Source: an uncultured Oscillospiraceae bacterium
GTDB taxonomy: Bacteria; Bacillota; Clostridia; Oscillospirales; Oscillospiraceae
Reading direction: 5' to 3'
DNA: 7,905 nt
Assembly (NCBI GenBank): GCA_900763995.1
Contig: CAAFMK010000128.1
Coordinates: 1 to 7,905, forward strand
Below the pieces are notes generated by a model that was given only the letters and a program-made list of their open reading frames with translations, made no database searches and had not been told where the DNA came from. Position numbers and translations under genes: made by a program. Shown here in pieces: positions 1 through 6,551 of this stretch. Numbering within the stretch: the stretch's first letter is position 1; the number at the start of each line of letters is the position of its first letter.

Positions 1-72
1 ATTTCTTGGGAAGAGAGTGTCACCAAAATCTATGACCGCTATCTCCGTGATCACATTCACCCCCACTGGTAA
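1..72 (+). CDS. C-terminal end of a probable glycosyltransferase (partial)
   Basis: Reading from base 1 gives 23 residues and a TAA stop at 70-72; the rest of the gene lies to the left of the window. The peptide begins ISWEESVTKIYDRYLRD. A Trp-Glu-x-Ser/Val helix with a following Tyr is typical of the last helix of GT-B fold glycosyltransferases (family 1 and 4 types, often SWE..V...Y). This is recognition by style from a very short stretch, so the family is only probable. A strong hairpin 18 bases after the stop supports a true gene end here. Confidence 0.55.
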   Translation: MSWEESVTKIYDRYLRDHIHPHW

Positions 73-89
73 CCATATATTTTCCATCC

Positions 90-127
90 GGGCTGTTAAA
101 AAGCGGGCTGCCGCTTTTTAACAGCCC
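90..127 (+). terminator. Perfect 17-bp hairpin after the upstream gene
   Basis: Arms 90-106 and 111-127 are exact inverted repeats (GGGCTGTTAAAAAGCGG and its complement) around a 4-base GCTG loop. It lies between the stop at 72 and the next promoter, as an intrinsic terminator would. The following tract (CTTGTCTTGG) is a poor U-run, so termination could be inefficient or act by another mechanism. Confidence 0.65.
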
Positions 128-155
128 CTTGTCTTGGGAAATAGGCGGCTTTTTA

Positions 156-184
156 TTGACGGACGAACCCAGATATGATATGGT
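156..184 (+). promoter_or_regulatory. Putative sigma-A promoter for the exonuclease-thiI unit
   Basis: TTGACG (156-161) and TATGGT (179-184) are separated by 17 bases. This would start transcription near 191, about 24 bases before the TTG start codon and just upstream of the ribosome site GGGGAGG at 201-207. The -35 is good and the -10 is only four of six, so this is a moderate prediction. Confidence 0.45.
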
Positions 185-214
185 CAATAGAAAGCTTATT
201 GGGGAGGTAACAGG

Positions 215-1150
215 TTGATCGTTCTGGATCTGGAATGGAACTGCGGCTATGACAAGACACCGCTGGATGAAATATTGCAAATTGGAGCCGTACGGCTTGA
301 CCGTCTGGGCGGGCGCATTGTAGACACTTTTTCCATCTACATCCGGCCCCAGGTACACAAGCGGCTCAATCGTATGGCAAAGGCTCTGCCGGAAATACAG
401 TCCTCCCTCTCCTCTGTGCTGGACTTTCCCACCGCCTATCAGCAGTTTTTAAGCTGGTGTGGAGATGATCGGGAGTTTGCCGCCTGGTGGGCGGACGACT
501 TTGACACGCTGGAGAAAAATACCACCTATTGGAAGCTCCCGCCCCTTGTCCCCCAAACGGTCTGTGATTTACAGACCGCCTTTTCCCTGACCCTTGGGAC
601 AATGCAGAACATTGCTTTGTGGTGGGCGGTGGAATACTGCCAGATCCCCCAGTGCTTTACCTATCACAACGCATTGAATGATGCCATGTACACTGCGCTG
701 TGCTCGGCCTGGATCGACCCCGACTTTTTGGAGCTGGCCGCAAGGCCCCGCTGGACACTGCGCTACCTGCTTGATCCCTACCCAGCCGCCCCAGAACAGC
801 CCACGGGGGTATTCCCCACCCTCAGTGCGGCCCTCAATGGACGAAGCAGCCGAAAGAGCACCTGTCCCATCTGCCACTCCCACATCAGTGTCCAGTCCTG
901 GAGCTACAGGGAGAAGGGCACCTATTATGCCAATCTGCGCTGCCCAAAGCACGGATATTTTATCACCCGTCTCACGCTCTCCCCCCTGCCTGATGGACGG
1001 TGGCAGGGACGGCGGGAAATACCAGCCCCAACCCCGGCGTTTCTGGATGAATTTGGACGGGCCAGACAGGGACGACAGCATCTTTGTATGGGCGGAACCA
1101 GAGGGAGACACCGATACCGCAAAAAAAGAAAGGACAAAAAACATGGATGA
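215..1150 (+). CDS. DEDDh-type 3'-5' exonuclease with C-terminal zinc-ribbon-like segment
   Basis: A 311-residue protein starting at TTG 215. GGGGAGG at 201-207 sits 7 bases ahead, and an in-frame TAG at 188 rules out a longer start. The N-terminal half matches the DnaQ/KapD-type exonuclease fold: Exo I is DLEWN with D5 and E7; the middle acid is probably D95 in WWADDFDTL (91-99); Exo III is HNALNDA with H151 and D156. These give the DEDDh two-metal set, implying hydrolysis of DNA or RNA 3' ends. After residue 210 comes CPIC (217-220) and about 22 residues later CPKH (243-246), a likely Cys3His zinc-ribbon-type module that may bind nucleic acid. The last ~30 residues are very basic (GRHRYRKKRKDKKHG) and use AGA/CGA arginine codons otherwise uncommon here; the tail may be frameshifted (see findings). 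The 3' end overlaps thiI by 8 bases, implying translational coupling. Substrate is unknown. Confidence 0.85.
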   Translation: MIVLDLEWNCGYDKTPLDEILQIGAVRLDRLGGRIVDTFSIYIRPQVHKRLNRMAKALPEIQSSLSSVLDFPTAYQQFLSWCGDDREFAAWWADDFDTLEKNTTYWKLPPLVPQTVCDLQTAFSLTLGTMQNIALWWAVEYCQIPQCFTYHNALNDAMYTALCSAWIDPDFLELAARPRWTLRYLLDPYPAAPEQPTGVFPTLSAALNGRSSRKSTCPICHSHISVQSWSYREKGTYYANLRCPKHGYFITRLTLSPLPDGRWQGRREIPAPTPAFLDEFGRARQGRQHLCMGGTRGRHRYRKKRKDKKHG

Positions 1151-2309
1151 GATGATTCTGCTCAAGCTGGGCGAGCTTGTGCTCAAGGGCCTCAACCGCC
1201 GCAGCTTTGAAGATAAGCTGCAGGCAAACATCTACCGCCGGCTGAACAACCTGGGCCAGTTCCGGGTATATACCCGCCAGTCCACCACCTATGTGGAGCC
1301 TATGAACGACCAGTGTGACATGGATGGAGCCTGGGAGGCACTCACACGGGTCTTTGGTGTGGTAGGCCTGTCCAGGGCCAGAGCCTGTGAGAAGGATAAG
1401 GACGCCATTCTGGCCGCCGCCCATGAGTACCTCCATCAGAAACTGTCCACAGCCAAGACCTTTAAGGTGGAGACCAAGCGGGCGGATAAGACCTTCCCCA
1501 TGACCTCCATTCAGCTCAGCCAGTATGTGGGTGGAGAGCTGGATGAGCTCTACCCCAACTTGAAGGTGGATGTCCACCACCCTGAGCTCACCGTCCATGT
1601 GGAGGTACGGGACTACGCCGCCTTTGTCCACGCCGACCCGGAGCCCGGGGCTGGTGGTCTGCCTGTGGGCATCAATGGCCGTGCAGTGTCTCTGCTCTCC
1701 GGGGGGATCGACTCCCCTGTGGCCTCCTGGATGATTGCCAAGCGCGGTGTGGCACTGGAGATGGTACACTTCTTCTCCTATCCCTACACCTCTCCTGAGG
1801 CCAAGGAGAAAGTCCTGGAGCTGGCTCGTCTGCTCATCCCCTGGTGTGGGCGGCTCACTGTCCATGTAGTGCCCTTTACTGCCATTCAGGAGGAGCTGCG
1901 CCGCAGCTGTCCCCCTGAGCTGTTCACTTTGATCATGCGCCGGTTTATGATGCGCATCTCCGAGCGGGTGGCCCGCCGCTGCGGTGCCAAGTCACTGGTC
2001 ACCGGTGAGTGCCTGGGGCAGGTGGCCAGCCAGACCATGGAGGCCATGTGTGTCACTGGTGCAGTGACCAAGCTGCCCGTCCTGCGCCCAGTGGTGGGCA
2101 TGGATAAGGAGGATATCGTTCAGATCGCCCGGAAAATCGGCACCTTTGAGACCTCCATCCTGCCCTATGAGGACTGCTGCACAGTATTTACCCCCCGTCA
2201 CCCCAGGCTGCGCCCCACTTTGGAGGAGATCGAGGTGGCGGAACAGGGCCTTAACATTGAGGAGCTGGTTCAGGCCGCTGTGGAGGGGATCGAGCGGGTT
2301 CAGCTCTAA
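1143..2309 (+). CDS. thiI: tRNA 4-thiouridine sulfurtransferase ThiI
   Basis: A 388-residue cytoplasmic enzyme. In the known family it adenylates U8 of tRNA with ATP and inserts sulfur carried as a persulfide; many ThiI proteins also feed sulfur to thiazole synthesis. The N-terminus MDEMILLKLGELVLKGLNR is the family's NFLD-type start. A THUMP domain covers roughly 55-165, and the PP-loop ATP-binding motif SGGIDS is at 186-191. The family motif GECLGQVASQT is at 288-298, and PYEDCCTVFTP at 341-351 supplies the probable catalytic cysteine (C345 or C346). Length resembles the Bacillus form (about 400 residues), with no C-terminal rhodanese domain as in E. coli. ATG 1143 is preferred: GAAAGGA at 1128-1134 is 8 bases upstream and the protein begins as homologues do. 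The frame is open far upstream, but most of that lies over the exonuclease. No cysteine desulfurase partner is adjacent, so the sulfur donor must be elsewhere. Confidence 0.96.
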   Translation: MDEMILLKLGELVLKGLNRRSFEDKLQANIYRRLNNLGQFRVYTRQSTTYVEPMNDQCDMDGAWEALTRVFGVVGLSRARACEKDKDAILAAAHEYLHQKLSTAKTFKVETKRADKTFPMTSIQLSQYVGGELDELYPNLKVDVHHPELTVHVEVRDYAAFVHADPEPGAGGLPVGINGRAVSLLSGGIDSPVASWMIAKRGVALEMVHFFSYPYTSPEAKEKVLELARLLIPWCGRLTVHVVPFTAIQEELRRSCPPELFTLIMRRFMMRISERVARRCGAKSLVTGECLGQVASQTMEAMCVTGAVTKLPVLRPVVGMDKEDIVQIARKIGTFETSILPYEDCCTVFTPRHPRLRPTLEEIEVAEQGLNIEELVQAAVEGIERVQL

Positions 2310-2331
2310 CCCCCCCATTCCAAACGGTTTA

Positions 2332-2378
2332 CAACAGGCTGTGACATGGCTTCGGATCTGCCATTTCACAACCTGTTG
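2332..2378. repeat. Imperfect 19-bp palindrome between thiI and the next promoter
   Basis: Arms 2332-2350 (CAACAGGCTGTGACATGGC) and 2360-2378 match as an inverted repeat at 17 of 19 positions around a 9-base loop. It begins 22 bases after the thiI stop and ends 2 bases before the -35 of the next promoter. It could terminate thiI transcription, although no U-run follows, or serve as a binding site for a regulator of the downstream gene. Confidence 0.6.
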
Positions 2379-2380
2379 CC

Positions 2381-2409
2381 TTGCCCATATCATGATCCTG
2401 TGCTATAAT
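2381..2409 (+). promoter_or_regulatory. Extended -10 promoter for the secreted-protein gene
   Basis: TTGCCC (2381-2386), a 17-base spacer and a perfect TATAAT (2404-2409) preceded by TG at 2401-2402, giving an extended -10. Transcription would start near 2416, ahead of the AAGGAGG ribosome site at 2428-2434. The gene therefore probably has its own transcript, separate from thiI. Confidence 0.72.
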
Positions 2410-2443
2410 CACTTCTACCAATCAGGGAAGGAGGAGCTTATTG

Positions 2444-3619
2444 ATGGATCGTGTGCGCCGTGTCGTCACCGCCCTTTTCACCATCCTTTTTTGCCTTGTT
2501 CTGTTCCTCCCTGTCCCCGTATCGGCCGCCAACCTCTACTTTACCGCCATCAACGACAGTGTGGAACTGCTGACTGCAGATTCCATGCCCTTTTGGTCAG
2601 CCGGGAATCTCTATGTGCCCTACACCGTTTTTGACAGCAACAAAAATTCCACCAAAATGGATCTTGGCATCACTGTCAGCTACAACAGTCTCAGTAAAAA
2701 AACGGTCTCCATTTACAGTCTCCATGATCGGATCCTCACCTTTGATCTGAACACAGGAACCTGCCGGAACGAATTGACTGGGGAGAACTACCCATACCGG
2801 GCCATTATGCGCAATGGAAAGCCCTATCTCCCTGTGGAAATCGTATGCAGCTTTTTTGGCCTGCGGTGGAGCTATAACACCCTGCCCTCCATTCCACAGG
2901 GTTATCTGGTGCGTATCAAAAATTCTGATGCTGTGCTGGATGATGCCAAGTTTATTGACGCTGCGGGTAACCTCCTGCACAGCCGATTAAAGGAGTACAC
3001 CCAGAGCCTGAGCTCTGCGGAAAGCACCCTTCCCCCCACTCCGGAATCCCAGGATGAGCATCAGGATGAGGAGGTCATCACCCCCACCAACATCCCCACC
3101 TATCTGGCCATCCGCTGTGAGAGCCCCCAGTACATTGGAGCGATCCTGGATATATTGGACAATATGGGCCGCCCCGCCCTGTTTTTCCTGTCCCCTGAGG
3201 TAATCGAGTCATCCGGGCCGTTGGTGCGGCAGATCCTGGGTACAGGGCACAGCATTGGTATTTTGGCCCAGGGCTCTACCCAGGCCCAGACCCACCGCAT
3301 CCTGGCCCGAGGAAATCAGGCCCTGGAATCCCTGGCTCACACCCGTACCACCATCGTCTATGCCCCCTCTGACCGGCATGAGGCGCTGGAGCAGGATGGC
3401 TGGATATGCTGGGATGAGACAGTGCGCCTCTCCCCTACAGCACAAACAGGGGCTAACGCCTATGTCCAACAGGTCATGGGGCAGCTGGACGGGCGAAACC
3501 GTGTCACCTATCTCACCCTTTCCGGGGATGATGCTGGTGTGCGTATCCTCTCCCCCCTTCTGGGGCAACTGGCCAACCAACACTTTGTGTTGGGTATCCC
3601 TCTGGAAACCCGGTTATAG
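2444..3619 (+). CDS. Secreted protein: copper-amine-oxidase-like N-domain plus degenerate polysaccharide deacetylase-like domain
   Basis: 391 residues from ATG 2444, 9 bases after AAGGAGG (2428-2434); TTG 2441 would add one residue and cannot be excluded. Residues 1-28 form a signal peptide: MDRVRR, a hydrophobic core and a VSA-A cleavage site. Residues about 30-185 resemble the copper-amine-oxidase N-terminal type repeat domain (NLYVPYTVFDS, GKPYLPVEIVCSFFGLRWSY). A Pro/Glu/Asp-rich linker (about 190-217) follows. Residues 219-391 follow the NodB deacetylase fold: strand, helix ILDILDNMGRPALFFLSP, GHSIG, late GWICWDE. The catalytic places look lost. The TFDD position reads RCES (224-227), both zinc histidines after GHSIG read L274 and S278, and the late His position reads SGDD. 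It is likely a non-enzymatic extracellular or cell-wall protein, perhaps glycan-binding; that role is inference. A strong terminator follows. Confidence 0.8.
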   Translation: MDRVRRVVTALFTILFCLVLFLPVPVSAANLYFTAINDSVELLTADSMPFWSAGNLYVPYTVFDSNKNSTKMDLGITVSYNSLSKKTVSIYSLHDRILTFDLNTGTCRNELTGENYPYRAIMRNGKPYLPVEIVCSFFGLRWSYNTLPSIPQGYLVRIKNSDAVLDDAKFIDAAGNLLHSRLKEYTQSLSSAESTLPPTPESQDEHQDEEVITPTNIPTYLAIRCESPQYIGAILDILDNMGRPALFFLSPEVIESSGPLVRQILGTGHSIGILAQGSTQAQTHRILARGNQALESLAHTRTTIVYAPSDRHEALEQDGWICWDETVRLSPTAQTGANAYVQQVMGQLDGRNRVTYLTLSGDDAGVRILSPLLGQLANQHFVLGIPLETRL

Positions 3620-3665
3620 GTAGATATATCTGAGAAAAATAGGTTATTTCCCTGAAATTTTCAAC

Positions 3666-3711
3666 AATCTGAGATCACTTTGTGGAAAAGTGGTCTCAGA
3701 TTTTCTTTCTT
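3666..3711 (+). terminator. Intrinsic terminator, possibly bidirectional
   Basis: A 16-bp stem (3666-3681 with 3687-3702, one G-T pair in DNA terms) around a 5-base GTGGA loop, followed by the T-rich run TTTTCTTTCTT. It ends the secreted-protein transcript. It lies about 20 bases beyond the stop of the convergent minus-strand gene, and the A/T-flanked stem could also serve that gene. Confidence 0.85.
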
Positions 3712-3731
3712 GGGCATACCGAGGACACCAC

Positions 3732-4397
3732 TCACTGCTCTTTGTCCCTCTTATGGGGCAGTAGAAACACCGGGCACCCCTCTGCCATGGGGGATGCCGC
3801 CCCCTGGGGCAGGGACAGCTCTACACCATCCTGTGTCAGGCAGTAGTCCTTTATGGGTTTGGCTGATATGGCCTTTTTCTGCCAGTCCCCATCTAAAAAA
3901 CAATCTCCACCCTGCCGCCGCTGTTCTCCCTGGGCGAACAGTTCCGCCCACATTCGCTTCTTCCAGCCCCGCTCGTTCCCACACAGTTCCTCCAGAGCGC
4001 AGGGCACTCCCTCCCGCACCCTCCACACATCCCCCCAGCGCACCTGGTTCGTCCCCCGCTTCCCCCGGCTCTCCCCACCTAAAAAGCGCAGACTGAGCAG
4101 GCCATCCTGGTGGAACACCACCTCCCCAGACAGTGACCCTGTCCAGGGGGTGAAGGGGTGCGCCCCCTCCCGCTGTGCTGCCAGATCCAAACAGGCCTTC
4201 CAGTAGATCTCCCGCTCCCACCGTCTCTGCCAGCTCTTTGCCAGACGGGCATAGTACCGGGTGATCCACCTGCCCCCAAACCCTGCCCCTCTCACCTCTG
4301 GCCAGGACAGGCTATATTCCAGCACCGGCTCCCCCTCCAGCTTCAGGGTGCGCTGCTGCTCTTTCCAAATGACCTGTACCTCTTCTTTCTGTTTCAT
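3732..4397 (-). CDS. DUF3298-like protein of unknown function
   Basis: 221 residues from ATG 4397-4395 on the minus strand. AGGAGG at 4407-4412 lies 9 bases upstream; an earlier in-frame ATG at 4475 lacks a comparable site and would add low-complexity sequence unlike the rest. The protein is hydrophilic and rich in Trp and Arg, with no signal peptide or membrane segment, so it is probably cytoplasmic. Its pattern resembles DUF3298 proteins (the domain seen at the C-terminus of RsiV-type anti-sigma factors). There is an early conserved-looking stretch LEYSLSWPEVRG (26-37), YYARLAKSWQRRWERE (48-63), a central LSLRFLGGE (101-109), GDVWRVREG (122-130), and a C-terminal DYCLTQDGVELSLPQGAASP (184-203) like the usual 'Y-x-T-x-D-G-L-x-x-x-F' ending. 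The assignment is by pattern only. It stands alone, convergent with the secreted protein and divergent from the YerC-type gene. No clear promoter was found for it. Confidence 0.75.
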   Translation of the reverse strand: MKQKEEVQVIWKEQQRTLKLEGEPVLEYSLSWPEVRGAGFGGRWITRYYARLAKSWQRRWEREIYWKACLDLAAQREGAHPFTPWTGSLSGEVVFHQDGLLSLRFLGGESRGKRGTNQVRWGDVWRVREGVPCALEELCGNERGWKKRMWAELFAQGEQRRQGGDCFLDGDWQKKAISAKPIKDYCLTQDGVELSLPQGAASPMAEGCPVFLLPHKRDKEQ

Positions 4398-4406
4398 TGC
4401 CCACTT

Positions 4407-4412
4407 CCTCCT
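4407..4412 (-). promoter_or_regulatory. Ribosome binding site fixing the start at 4397
   Basis: Minus-strand AGGAGG inside a purine-rich run, 9 bases before ATG 4397-4395. It decides the start of the DUF3298-like gene in favour of the shorter product. Confidence 0.8.
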
Positions 4413-4535
4413 CCCCCTGTTTCTCCATACTATGCCCAGATGATCCAGGTGTGTCCGGCCCCCTATTCCCTCCATATTTTGTAGCAGTTCACCCTATATC
4501 GCCACATCTTTGTATAAAATCTTTCCCCTTTGATA

Positions 4536-4564
4536 TTTACTTTTACGAAACAATTTGCTAAAAT
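4536..4564 (+). promoter_or_regulatory. Extended -10 promoter of the yerC-methyltransferase-hslO operon
   Basis: TTTACT (4536-4541), a 17-base spacer and TAAAAT (4559-4564) preceded by TG at 4556-4557. It predicts a start near 4571 and a 45-base leader to ATG 4616. A second, weaker candidate is TTGGAC at 4564-4569 with TGCTAT at 4587-4592. The surrounding 4398-4615 interval is a 218-base divergent spacer whose right part is AT-rich; nothing else was recognised in it. Confidence 0.6.
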
Positions 4565-4615
4565 TGGACTACAAGCTCTGTCTATATGCTATGGACAAAA
4601 GGAGGATGACCCATT

Positions 4616-4915
4616 ATGTCAAAATTTCTGGACAAGCCCAATAGTGACACACTATACCGCGCAGTAGCTGCGCTGCAAACAGAAGATGAATGCCGCCGCT
4701 TTCTTCAGGATCTATGTACAGTATCTGAACTAAAGGCCATGGAGCAGCGCATGGATGTGGCCATGCTTTTGGACGAGGGGCTTATCTACAGTGAAATTCT
4801 GGAAAAAACCGGTGCCTCCAGTGCCACCATCAGCCGTGTGAACCGCTGCCTTCACTACGGGTCTGACGGCTACCGCAGTGTCATTCCCCGCCTTCGGAAA
4901 GCAGAGAAAGAATGA
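4616..4915 (+). CDS. yerC: YerC/YecD family TrpR-like DNA-binding protein
   Basis: 99 residues from ATG 4616, with AAAAGGAGG at 4597-4605 ten bases before. The all-helical Trp-repressor-like fold is clear: FLQDLCTVSELKAMEQRMDVAMLL (29-52) matches the family's 'F..DLCT..E...M.QR..VA..L' core. The helix-turn-helix is Y58 to L79, with GASSATISRVNRCLHYG (66-82) as the recognition helix. Members in Firmicutes are known as YerC. They resemble TrpR, but tryptophan binding has not been generally established for them, and the true ligand here is unknown. It is first in an operon with a methyltransferase (ATGA overlap) and hslO, and may regulate that operon, but no operator was identified. The fold call is strong; the biological role is open. 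Confidence 0.92.
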   Translation: MSKFLDKPNSDTLYRAVAALQTEDECRRFLQDLCTVSELKAMEQRMDVAMLLDEGLIYSEILEKTGASSATISRVNRCLHYGSDGYRSVIPRLRKAEKE

Positions 4916-5664
4916 ACAGTTACCACTTTCTGGCCGGTTGCTATGACCGATTGACCTATGATGTGGACTACACCGCCTGGGCCGATTATATTGAGGCACA
5001 ATTTGCCCACCACCCCATCCCCGGTAAAACTGTTTTGGATCTGGCCTGCGGCACCGGCTCTCTGACCAGGGAACTGGCCATGCGGGGGTATGAGATGATC
5101 GGGGTGGATCTCTCCTCTGAAATGCTGTGTGAGGCGGCGGAGAAAAATCGGGACGCCGGCTCTGTTGCACCCATCTTTCTGTGTCAGCCCATGGAGAAGC
5201 TGGATCTCTATGGGACAATCGATGCCTGTGTGTGCTGTCTGGACAGCGTCAACTATGTGACAAACCCCAAAAAGCTGCAAAAGGCCTTTGAGCGGGTTCA
5301 CCTCTTTTTAATGCCCGGCGGGCTGTTCCTCTTTGACATCAATACCCCCTATAAGCTGGAGGGGCTGGATGGCCAGGTGTTTCTGGATGAGACGGAGGAC
5401 ACCTACTGTGTGTGGCGTGCAGAATTTTCCAAGCGGAGCCATATCTGTTCCTATTTCATGGACATCTTTCGTCTGGATGATGAGAGCGGTCTGTGGGAGC
5501 GCGGAGAGGAACTGCACCAGGAGCGGGCCTACTCCATTCCAGAGCTGACTGCCATGCTGGAGCAGGCGGGATTCCACCAGATCAAAACCTATGGCGAGCT
5601 TAAAATGCGTTCCCCTAATCAGCATGAGGAACGGGTGTTTTTTGCTGCAAGAAAGGATCAGTAA
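4912..5664 (+). CDS. Class I SAM-dependent methyltransferase
   Basis: 250 residues. ATG 4912 overlaps the preceding stop as ATGA, so translation is probably coupled to the YerC-type gene. The Rossmann-type SAM-binding features are in order: motif I VLDLACGTGS (41-50), the acidic ribose-binding residue D67 in MIGVDLS (62-68), a motif IV-like DACVCCLDSVNYV (104-116), and LMPGGLFLFDINTPYKL (133-149). The N-terminus (YHFLAGCYDRLTYDVDYTAWADYI) and overall length resemble the YqeM-like small-molecule or RNA methyltransferase group of Firmicutes. That group's substrate is not firmly known to me, so no symbol is assigned. No membrane segment or signal is seen; the protein is cytosolic. Codon use matches the neighbours. 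Confidence 0.9.
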   Translation: MNSYHFLAGCYDRLTYDVDYTAWADYIEAQFAHHPIPGKTVLDLACGTGSLTRELAMRGYEMIGVDLSSEMLCEAAEKNRDAGSVAPIFLCQPMEKLDLYGTIDACVCCLDSVNYVTNPKKLQKAFERVHLFLMPGGLFLFDINTPYKLEGLDGQVFLDETEDTYCVWRAEFSKRSHICSYFMDIFRLDDESGLWERGEELHQERAYSIPELTAMLEQAGFHQIKTYGELKMRSPNQHEERVFFAARKDQ

Positions 5665-5668
5665 ATCA

Positions 5669-6547
5669 ATGCGCGATGAAATTGTACGAGCAATAACAGG
5701 GGACGGCCTTGTGAAGGCCGTGGCCATTACAGGCCGTGAGCTAGTAGAGCGGGCCCGCAATATCCACACCCTGCTCCCCATGGCCACTGCCGCTCTGGGC
5801 CGCACCCTGCTGGCGGCCTCCATGATGGGAGATATGCTCAAGGAGGAAAAGGGCGCTCTCACCCTTCAAATCAAGGGCGGTGGCCCTCTGGGCACCATTC
5901 TGGCCGTCTCTGACTATGAGGGGAATGTCCGTGGCTATGTACAAAACCCAGATGTGGATCTGATGGAAAAGCATCCGGGAAAGCTGGATGTAGGGACCGC
6001 TGTGGGGCTGGATGGTACCCTCACTGTAATGAAGGATATTGGTCTGAAAGAGCCCTACATCGGCTCTATTGGCCTGTTCTCCGGTGAGATCGCAGACGAT
6101 CTGGCCATGTACTTTGTGGAAAGTGAGCAGATCCCCACCGCCTGTGCTTTGGGGGTGCTGGTGGGGCTTGACCAGTCGGTGACCGCCGCTGGCGGCTATA
6201 TCATTCAGCTGCTCCCCGGGGCGGACGAGGAGATGATCTCTAAAATCGAAGCTGGGGTTCACGCTATGGGCTCAGTCAGCCATGCACTGGCCGATGGGCT
6301 GGATGGCGAGGGGCTGCTGCGCACAGTGCTGAAGGATTTCCAGCTTGAGATCCTTGAGGCACACCCTGTCAAGTACCACTGTCCCTGTTCCCGTGACCGG
6401 GTGACCAGGGCCATCATCAGTATGGGCAGGGATGAGCTGTCTGATATGATTGCAGAGCAGGGGCAGGCAGATTTGACCTGTCAATTCTGCGATCGGGTAT
6501 ACCACTACTCCAAAGAGGAGCTGGAGGACATTCTGGCCCATCTGTAA
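5669..6547 (+). CDS. hslO: Redox-regulated chaperone Hsp33
   Basis: 292 residues from ATG 5669. AAAGGA at 5652-5657 lies within the end of the methyltransferase, 11 bases before the start, and only 4 bases separate the genes. A longer in-frame start at 5591 would sit inside the methyltransferase and add residues unlike Hsp33. The N-terminus (MRDEIVRAITGDGLVKAVAITG) and GPLGTILAVSDYEGNVRGYVQNP (72-94) are family hallmarks. The C-terminal zinc redox switch is intact: C238 and C240 (CPC), then 30 residues, then C271 and C274 (CQFC), matching the known CxC-x(27-32)-CxxC. In the family, oxidation (peroxide, bleach) forms disulfides, releases zinc and turns on holdase activity. Placement after a TrpR-like protein and a methyltransferase suggests co-transcription with them. 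The gene is closed by the hairpin at 6552-6590. Confidence 0.97.
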   Translation: MRDEIVRAITGDGLVKAVAITGRELVERARNIHTLLPMATAALGRTLLAASMMGDMLKEEKGALTLQIKGGGPLGTILAVSDYEGNVRGYVQNPDVDLMEKHPGKLDVGTAVGLDGTLTVMKDIGLKEPYIGSIGLFSGEIADDLAMYFVESEQIPTACALGVLVGLDQSVTAAGGYIIQLLPGADEEMISKIEAGVHAMGSVSHALADGLDGEGLLRTVLKDFQLEILEAHPVKYHCPCSRDRVTRAIISMGRDELSDMIAEQGQADLTCQFCDRVYHYSKEELEDILAHL

Positions 6548-6551
6548 GGCA

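Noticed and set aside
1121..1140. Poly-A runs as a programmed -1 frameshift site in the exonuclease
   Set aside because: A -1 slip leads to a nine-residue tail with no obvious role; no stimulatory hairpin follows. Only the +1 relation to thiI is of interest.
678..1142. Upstream in-frame extension of thiI by about 155 residues
   Set aside because: Most of it lies out of frame over well-conserved exonuclease sequence, ThiI homologues begin at MDEMILLK, and a ribosome site precedes 1143. Only the last ~25 codons look gene-like, which is reported as a separate finding.
972..1865. Long minus-strand reading frame opposite thiI
   Set aside because: It overlaps strongly conserved ThiI domains, shows no recognisable motif or ribosome site, and has composition typical of antisense in GC-rich coding DNA.
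3680..4096. Plus-strand frame rich in Pro and Ser opposite the DUF3298-like gene
   Set aside because: It starts inside a terminator, is low-complexity, and the minus-strand gene has a good ribosome site and a domain-like pattern.
5591..5668. Longer start for hslO
   Set aside because: The extra residues lie within the methyltransferase in another frame and do not resemble Hsp33; ATG 5669 has a ribosome site.
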